From assembly GCA_007118445.1 (NCBI GenBank), contig SKRP01000342.1, forward strand, positions 1 to 10,482: a DNA stretch of 10,482 nucleotides, given 5' to 3'. Below are positions 6,097-10,482 of this stretch, piece after piece. How positions within the stretch are numbered: the first letter of the stretch is position 1; the number at the start of each line of letters is the position of its first letter. The notes beneath the pieces were generated by a model. The model saw only the letters and a program-made list of their open reading frames with translations, was not told the origin of the DNA and did no database searches. Made by a program: the position numbers and the translations under genes. The DNA is from Natronohydrobacter sp. (GTDB lineage Bacteria; Pseudomonadota; Alphaproteobacteria; Rhodobacterales; Rhodobacteraceae).

Positions 6097-7809
6097 GTGT
6101 TGCCTGTCCGCCGCCTCGCCTGTCTTGCCGCCCTGATCGCCTTTCTGCCGCTGGTGCCGGGCCAGCAGGCCGTGGCCCAGTCCGATGCGGCGCTGCCACC
6201 AGGTCTGGCCGGGGCGTTTCTGGCCGGGCGACTGGCCGCCAATTCCGACGATTTCTCCGAGATCGCACAGCGCTATGATGTTGCGTTGCAAGCCGATCCC
6301 GAAAATGCCGGATTTCGCGAACTGGCGATGCAGGGCCATCTGCTGATCGGGGATTTCGACCGTGCCGCCGAACTCGCACAACAGGCAGTCGAGGCCGGGA
6401 CCGTAAGCCAGAGCGCCTCTGTGATCCTGCAGGCGGATGCTTTCCGTCGCGGTGATTTCGCCGCTGTGATTGCCGGGCTCGAAGCCGGGCGCCTGACCGG
6501 CCCGCTATCCGATGCGATGGCAGTCGCATGGGCCGAACTGGGCAAGGGCAGCATGTCCGACGCACTGGAGACCTTTGAACAGGCCATCACCCAGCGCAGC
6601 GAACTGGCCCCGTTCGCGTTGTTCCAGAAAGCGCTCGCGCTTTCTCTGGTCGGCGATCTCGAACGCGCCGCAGAAATCCTGACCGGCGATGTGCATGGGC
6701 CGGTCAGCTTGTCGCGTCGCGGTGTGCTGTCCCATATGTCGATCCTGTCGCAGCTGGGGCGCTTCGATCAGGCGCTGGCGCTCGCCGAGCAGTTTTTCGG
6801 CAGCACACCCGATGATGATGTGGCCGCGATCATCACACGGCTCGACGCATCAGAACCTGTTCCTTTCACCACCATCCGATCCGCACAGGAGGGCATGGCC
6901 GAAACCTATTTCGTTCTTGCTTCGGCGCTGGTGGGCGAGGCCGGGGACTGGCTGCCCTTGGTCTATGGTCGGCTGGCCCTGGCGCTGCGGCCCGATCACA
7001 CGGATGCCATCCTGCTGACCGGGCAGCTGATGGAACGGGCCGGGCAGTTCCCGCTGGCCGATCAGATCTATGACCAGATGCCTGCCGATCACGGGCAATA
7101 TCTGGGCGCGCAGCTGGGGCGGGCCAATGCGCTGTTCCAGTCCGGCGAAACGGATGCCGCGGTCGCGCGGTTGCGGGAACTGGCCGAAGAGCGCCCCGAT
7201 TCGGTTCTGGTCTTCAGTGCGCTGGGCGACATGCTGCGCCGCGAAGAGCGCTATGAAGAAGCCGCTGCCGCCTATGCCAGCGCCCGTGACCTGATCGATG
7301 AGCTGGAAGAGCGCCATTGGGTGCTGCTCTATACCAAGGCGATTGCGCTGGAACGGATGGGCGAATGGGACCGCGCGGAACCGGTCTTTCGCGAGGTGCT
7401 GGAATTCGTGCCCGATGAACCGCAGGTGCTGAATTATCTGGGCTATTCGCTGATCGAACAGCGCCGCAATCTCGAAGAGGCGCTCGATATGATCGAGCGC
7501 GCCGTCGAGGGCGATCCGGAAAGCGGTTATATCACCGATTCGCTGGGCTGGGCCTATTACCGTCTGGGCCGCTATGACGAGGCCGTGCCGGTGATGGAGC
7601 GCGCTGTGGAATTGCTGCCGCGCGATCCGATCCTGAACGATCATCTGGGCGATGTCTATTACGCAGTCGGGCGCACCCGCGAGGCCCGTTTCCAGTGGCG
7701 CCGTGCGCTGTCTTTCGGGCCGCATCCGGATCTGGATATGGATCTGGTGCGCCGCAAGCTCGAAATCGGCAAGGATGCCGCATTGGCCGAGGCTGAAGCG
7801 GCACAATGA
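6097..7809 (+). CDS. Exported tetratricopeptide repeat protein
   Basis: With the GTG at 6097 this is a 570-aa protein. It starts with a clear Sec signal peptide: basic VRR, hydrophobic LACLAALIAFLPLV (7-20) and a likely cut after AVAQ (25-28). There is no lipobox cysteine, so it is probably a soluble or membrane-bound periplasmic protein. The rest is helical repeats: degenerate ones from about 50 to 350, and clear TPRs from about 370 to 540, such as ALGDMLRREERYEEAAAAYA (375-394), NYLGYSLIEQRRNLEEALDM (446-465), SLGWAYYRLGRYDEAVPVME (482-501) and HLGDVYYAVGRTREA (516-530). The frame is open upstream to 5881 inside ETF-QO, but only the GTG (or the adjacent TTG at 6100) gives a good signal peptide, with GGAG 10 nt ahead. 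Its stop overlaps the ispE start by 4 nt. The exact role is unknown; related TPR proteins near ispE in other proteobacteria suggest envelope work, which is inference. Confidence 0.85.
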   Translation: MLPVRRLACLAALIAFLPLVPGQQAVAQSDAALPPGLAGAFLAGRLAANSDDFSEIAQRYDVALQADPENAGFRELAMQGHLLIGDFDRAAELAQQAVEAGTVSQSASVILQADAFRRGDFAAVIAGLEAGRLTGPLSDAMAVAWAELGKGSMSDALETFEQAITQRSELAPFALFQKALALSLVGDLERAAEILTGDVHGPVSLSRRGVLSHMSILSQLGRFDQALALAEQFFGSTPDDDVAAIITRLDASEPVPFTTIRSAQEGMAETYFVLASALVGEAGDWLPLVYGRLALALRPDHTDAILLTGQLMERAGQFPLADQIYDQMPADHGQYLGAQLGRANALFQSGETDAAVARLRELAEERPDSVLVFSALGDMLRREERYEEAAAAYASARDLIDELEERHWVLLYTKAIALERMGEWDRAEPVFREVLEFVPDEPQVLNYLGYSLIEQRRNLEEALDMIERAVEGDPESGYITDSLGWAYYRLGRYDEAVPVMERAVELLPRDPILNDHLGDVYYAVGRTREARFQWRRALSFGPHPDLDMDLVRRKLEIGKDAALAEAEAAQ

Positions 7810-8657
7810 CCGCGCGTGAATCCGCGCCTGCCAAGGTCAATCTCTGCCTGCATGTCACCGGCCAGCGGGATGATGGCTATCATCTGCTCGATTCTCTGGT
7901 GGTTTTTACCGAAACCGGCGATACGCTCAGCGCCCGCCCGCTGCAGGGGTTGTCGCTGTCAATCACCGGGCCCGAGGGCGAAGGTCTGAGCGCAGGCGCG
8001 GATAATCTGGTGCTGCGCGCGGCCCGGCTGATGGGCGCGCGGGACATGGCGATCACGCTCGACAAGCAGCTGCCGCTCGCGTCGGGCATCGGCGGCGGGT
8101 CCAGCGATGCAGCGGCCTGTCTGCGGTTGTTGTCGCGGCTGAAGGGCGTGCCATTGCCGCCGCGCAATTCGGTGCTGGCGCTGGGTGCGGATGTGCCGGT
8201 CTGTCTGTCCCCGCAGACCAGCCGGATGCGCGGGATTGGCGAGGATGTCACCGCCCTGCCTGCGTTGCCCCCGATCTGGATGGTGCTGGTCAATCCGCGT
8301 TGCGAAGTCTCGACCCCGCAGGTGTTCCGCGCGCTGGAGACCCGCAACAACCCGCCCATGCCCGAGGCATTGCCGCAATGGCGCGACGGCAAGGATCTCT
8401 GCGACTGGCTGGCGCTGCAGCGCAACGATCTGGAGGATCCGGCCATCCGCATCGCGCCGGTGATCGGTCAGGTGCTCGATGTTCTGGGGGCCTCGGGGGG
8501 GTGCCAGCTGGCGCGCATGTCCGGGTCGGGGGCAACCTGTTTCGGCTTGTTCACCGATCAGGGTGCTGCCCGGCGCGCAGCCGCGATGATCCGGGCCACA
8601 TTCGCGGATTGGTGGTGCATGGCGACAGCGCTGCGCACGTCGCGCGCGCCTCAGTAG
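7806..8657 (+). CDS. ispE: 4-diphosphocytidyl-2-C-methyl-D-erythritol kinase
   Basis: A 283-aa cytoplasmic GHMP kinase that phosphorylates CDP-methylerythritol with ATP, the fourth step of the MEP route to isopentenyl diphosphate. The N-terminus shows AKVNLCLHVTGQRDDGYHLL (9-28) with K10, the glycine-rich ATP loop is PLASGIGGGSSDAAA (90-104), catalytic D129 lies in LGADVPVCL (126-134), and the C-terminal GHMP motif is MSGSGATCFGLF (238-249). K10 and D129 correspond to the E. coli catalytic pair. Length is normal. The ATG overlaps the TPR gene stop in an ATGA and no strong ribosome binding site lies close by, so translation is probably coupled to the TPR gene. The stop overlaps the convergent polyprenyl synthase by 7 nt. 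The product ultimately supplies that enzyme's substrate. Confidence 0.96.
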   Translation: MTARESAPAKVNLCLHVTGQRDDGYHLLDSLVVFTETGDTLSARPLQGLSLSITGPEGEGLSAGADNLVLRAARLMGARDMAITLDKQLPLASGIGGGSSDAAACLRLLSRLKGVPLPPRNSVLALGADVPVCLSPQTSRMRGIGEDVTALPALPPIWMVLVNPRCEVSTPQVFRALETRNNPPMPEALPQWRDGKDLCDWLALQRNDLEDPAIRIAPVIGQVLDVLGASGGCQLARMSGSGATCFGLFTDQGAARRAAAMIRATFADWWCMATALRTSRAPQ

Positions 8658-9661
8658 AGCCGGGCCACCACGTAATCGGCAAGCTCGCCCAGCATGTCGC
8701 GCAACGGATGCGCGGGCAGCGCCTCCAGCGAGCTGCGCGCGTGCGCGGACCAGTCCAGCGCCGTTTCCCGCGTGCTTTCCATCGTGCCATGGCGGGCCAG
8801 CAGGGACAGTGCGTGTTCGAAATCCCCGTCTTTCTGGTCGCGGCGCGTGATCACCCGTTCCCAGAAGGCGCGTTCCTCTGCATCGGCAGCGGAAATCGCG
8901 CGGATCACCGGCAGGGTCAGCTTGCCCTCGCGGAAATCATCGCCGACATTCTTGCCGATCCCGTCGCCCGCGCCGCCGTAATCCAGCCAGTCATCGACGA
9001 TCTGAAACCCGATCCCCAGCGCGTCGCCGTAATCGTAAAGCGCCTTGACCTCGGCCTCAGCTGCCCCGGCCAGCACGGCCCCCGACTCGGTCGCGGCGGA
9101 AAACAGCGCGGCGGTCTTGCCGCGGATGACCCGCAGATATTGCGCCTCGGTGGTGGCGATATTCTGCGCGGTGGTCAGCTGCAGCACCTCGCCCTCGGCT
9201 ATCGTGGCCGAGGCGTTGGACAGGATGTCCAGCACCCGCAGCGAGCCGCATTCCACCATCAGCTTGAAGGCGCGCGCAAACAGGTAATCGCCGACCAGCA
9301 CCGAGGATTTGTTATCCCAGAGCAGATTGGCCGTCTTGCGCCCCCGGCGCTGTTGGCTTTCATCCACGACATCGTCATGCAACAGTGTTGCCGTATGGAT
9401 AAATTCAACCGCAGCCGCCAGATGATGCGACTTTTCGCCCTGATAATTGCACAAATGCGATGCGGCCAGCACCAGCATCGGGCGGATGCGTTTGCCGCCT
9501 GCCTCGATCAGATGGGCCGTGACTTCCGGGATGCGCGGGGCATGTTCGGAACTCATGCGCGCGCTGATCAGGGCGTTGACCTGATCCAGGTCACCTGCGA
9601 GGTAACCTGCCAGTTGTTCATGGGGCGCTTTTGCCATTGGTGATGGTGATATCTTGTTCAT
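8651..9661 (-). CDS. Long-chain trans-polyprenyl diphosphate synthase (ubiquinone side chain)
   Basis: A 336-aa all-helical cytoplasmic enzyme that condenses isopentenyl diphosphate units onto an allylic primer to form the ubiquinone tail. Motifs are GGKRIRP (55-61), the first aspartate-rich motif LLHDDVVDE (93-101), DNKSSVLVGDYLFARAF (116-132), GKT (181-183), the second aspartate-rich motif FQIVDDWLDY (219-228) and GKNVGDDFREGKLTLP (236-251). The residues just before the first motif are small (A91, T92) rather than aromatic, which in this family fits a long product. Relatives of this type make C40 or C50 chains; alphaproteobacteria of this group usually use UQ-10, so decaprenyl diphosphate synthase is the best guess, but length cannot be read reliably. 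The ATG at 9661 has AGGA 4 nt upstream; a TTG at 9679 and an ATG at 9637 are less likely. It is divergent from DUF2007 with 47 nt between. Confidence 0.93.
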   Translation of the reverse strand: MNKISPSPMAKAPHEQLAGYLAGDLDQVNALISARMSSEHAPRIPEVTAHLIEAGGKRIRPMLVLAASHLCNYQGEKSHHLAAAVEFIHTATLLHDDVVDESQQRRGRKTANLLWDNKSSVLVGDYLFARAFKLMVECGSLRVLDILSNASATIAEGEVLQLTTAQNIATTEAQYLRVIRGKTAALFSAATESGAVLAGAAEAEVKALYDYGDALGIGFQIVDDWLDYGGAGDGIGKNVGDDFREGKLTLPVIRAISAADAEERAFWERVITRRDQKDGDFEHALSLLARHGTMESTRETALDWSAHARSSLEALPAHPLRDMLGELADYVVARLY

Positions 9662-9708
9662 CGCATCCTGTCTCGACAAACCGAGCCTCGGGGAAATACA
9701 CTTGCGCC
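9662..9708. promoter_or_regulatory. Short divergent gap between polyprenyl synthase and DUF2007 genes
   Basis: Only 47 nt separate two divergent starts, so both promoters must overlap each other or reach into the coding regions. On the plus side TTGCCA at 9631-9636, inside the polyprenyl synthase gene, is a possible -35, but TTGTTC at 9654-9659 is a poor -10. A small palindrome CCGAGCCTCGG lies at 9681-9691. I cannot assign promoters with confidence. Confidence 0.3.
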
Positions 9709-9924
9709 ATGAAAGAACTGCTTCGCACGACTGACCCGACGATCATTCCTTTTGCAACAGCGCTCCTCCAGGGGGAGGATATAGAGGTGTTTGACATAGA
9801 CGTCCATATGCACACGCTCGAATCCGCCTTGGGCATGATGCCGCGGCGGTTGATGGTCCGGCGCGAGGATTATTTCATGGCCGTGTCGATCCTGCGCGAC
9901 AATGGCATTCCGCTGAATGGATGA
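9709..9924 (+). CDS. DUF2007 family small protein
   Basis: A 71-aa soluble protein starting MKELLRTTDP, with IPFATALLQGEDIEVFDIDV (13-32) and an arginine-rich PRRLMVRREDY (45-55), followed by helix AVSILRDNGI (58-67). The pattern of a helix choosing residues after a strand-like start, then a strand with R-L-x-V and a final helix, matches DUF2007 (putative prokaryotic signal-transducing protein), a ferredoxin-like fold of unknown function. The frame is open upstream to 9631, but that part lies antisense to the polyprenyl synthase and the ATG at 9709 gives the family length; GGGGAAA about 12 nt upstream is a weak ribosome binding site. It overlaps the methyltransferase gene by 8 nt, indicating an operon. 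Function is unknown; the neighbour hints at a link to RNA modification but nothing more. Confidence 0.82.
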   Translation: MKELLRTTDPTIIPFATALLQGEDIEVFDIDVHMHTLESALGMMPRRLMVRREDYFMAVSILRDNGIPLNG

Positions 9925-10482
9925 CGGCCTGACGCAGGATGCGTTCCTGGATGGCCGGGTCATGGTCTGGCAGCCGCGCATCGGCTATCGGGCGGCGACC
10001 GATCCGGTATTTCTGGCCGCTGCTGTCCCGGCGCGGCCCGGTGCAAGCGTGTTGGAACTGGGCTGCGGTGTGGGGGTGGCCAGCCTGTGTCTGAATGCCC
10101 GTGTCCCGCAGCTAAGGCTGACAGGTGTGGAACTGCAAGGCACCTATGCAGATTTGGCGCGACGCAATGTCGCACTGAACAGCGTCGATATGCAGGTGAT
10201 CGAGGCCGATCTGACCGCCCTGCCTGCCGATCTGCGCGCCCAGAGCTTCGACCATGTGATGGCCAACCCGCCTTATTACGCCCCGCATGGTCCGGGTGCG
10301 CAGGACAAGGGCCGCGACCGCGCCCTGCGCGAGGACACGCCGCTGGCCGACTGGATCGACACTGCCCTGCGCCGCTGCCGGGATGGCGGCTATGTCACTT
10401 TCATCCATCTGACCGAGCGCCTGCCCGATTTGCTGGCAGGGCTGCTGCCGCGCGCCGCTTGCACGGTGTTGCCGCTGGCCGC
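9917..10482 (+). CDS. TrmN6-like tRNA1(Val) adenine-N6 methyltransferase (3' end outside window)
   Basis: The open frame runs from the ATG at 9917 to the window edge with no stop; 188 codons are visible of an expected 240-260. It is a class I SAM-dependent methyltransferase. An N-terminal region has VWQPRIGYRAATDPVFLAAA (17-36), the arrangement seen in the COG4123 / TrmN6 group. The SAM-binding motif I is VLELGCGVGVASL (45-57), an acidic motif II sits at GVELQ (70-74), an acidic D98 follows in EADL, and the catalytic MANPPYY (115-121) is the N-P-P-Y of N6-adenine methylases. Later come DTPLADWIDTALRRCRDGGY (140-159). E. coli TrmN6 methylates A37 of tRNA1(Val); whether this homologue has the same target is inferred. 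The start lies 8 nt inside DUF2007 in another frame with no clear ribosome binding site, so it is likely coupled. Confidence 0.88.
   Translation, partial: MDDGLTQDAFLDGRVMVWQPRIGYRAATDPVFLAAAVPARPGASVLELGCGVGVASLCLNARVPQLRLTGVELQGTYADLARRNVALNSVDMQVIEADLTALPADLRAQSFDHVMANPPYYAPHGPGAQDKGRDRALREDTPLADWIDTALRRCRDGGYVTFIHLTERLPDLLAGLLPRAACTVLPLA

Noticed and set aside
5258..6565. A 435-codon open frame on the minus strand across the end of ETF-QO and the start of the TPR gene
   Set aside because: It is antisense to two well-supported genes, its translation is arginine- and proline-rich with no domain, and long open antisense frames are expected in GC-rich DNA.
6850..7806. A 318-codon minus-strand open frame opposite the TPR gene
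   Set aside because: The translation is rich in Q, H, R and I in the way that antisense of TPR codons gives; no start signal or domain is visible.
9576..9614. Repeated GGTNACCTGC units in the polyprenyl synthase gene start
   Set aside because: They encode the similar segments LAGY and LAGD near the N-terminus and are explained by protein sequence.
8300..9643. A 447-codon open frame on the plus strand over the polyprenyl synthase
   Set aside because: It is the antisense shadow of a gene with every family motif in place, and its own product has no recognisable segment.
1..10482. Mobile elements, CRISPR, phage or defence genes, tRNA or rRNA
   Set aside because: Every gene over about 200 nt has a housekeeping assignment or a coherent core-genome look; no transposase, integrase, regular repeat array or tRNA cloverleaf was seen.

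Overview
The window is GC-rich (roughly two thirds G+C by eye) and strongly prefers codons ending in G or C. The gene set and protein wording (ETF-QO, a periplasmic TPR protein and ispE in a row, next to a long-chain polyprenyl diphosphate synthase, a DUF2007 protein and a TrmN6-like methyltransferase) suggest an alphaproteobacterium of the Rhodobacteraceae, such as a Paracoccus or Rhodobacter relative. This is a judgement from protein appearance, not a database search. I see no mobile element, CRISPR array, rRNA or tRNA. It reads as stable core chromosome, with genes packed by 4-30 nt overlaps.

Layout: (1) 49-1479 (+) is an FAD-dependent 2-hydroxyacid dehydrogenase, most like D-2-hydroxyglutarate dehydrogenase. 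Its 3' end overlaps, tail to tail, the azlCD pair (1450-2483, -), a branched-chain amino-acid exporter. (2) After a 166-nt gap with an AT-rich motif comes a second minus-strand unit: greA (3614-4084), then an uncharacterised two-TM protein (2650-3642) whose start overlaps the greA stop. (3) A 249-nt divergent region (4085-4333) separates greA from ETF-QO. It holds candidate promoters in both directions, a 9-bp inverted repeat touching both candidate -35 boxes, and a terminator-shaped hairpin just upstream of the greA ribosome binding site. (4) Running rightward are ETF-ubiquinone oxidoreductase (4334-5980), an exported TPR protein (6097-7809) and ispE (7806-8657). (5) The convergent polyprenyl diphosphate synthase (8651-9661, -) overlaps the ispE end by 7 nt. 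(6) A 47-nt divergent gap leads to a DUF2007 protein (9709-9924) and a TrmN6-like methyltransferase that runs off the window (9917 onward).

How the genes connect: three of the genes meet at ubiquinone. ETF-QO passes electrons from ETF to ubiquinone, IspE makes an isoprenoid precursor, and the polyprenyl synthase makes the quinone side chain. The first gene belongs to a family whose characterised members can reduce ETF, so it may feed ETF-QO. The other genes concern transcript cleavage (GreA), amino-acid export (AzlCD) and tRNA modification (TrmN6-like).

I found no convincing new multi-gene system. The observation most worth following is the terminator-like hairpin in the greA leader, which suggests attenuation of greA as known for the E. 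coli GraL leader. Next come the greA-coupled unknown membrane protein and the TPR-ispE coupling.
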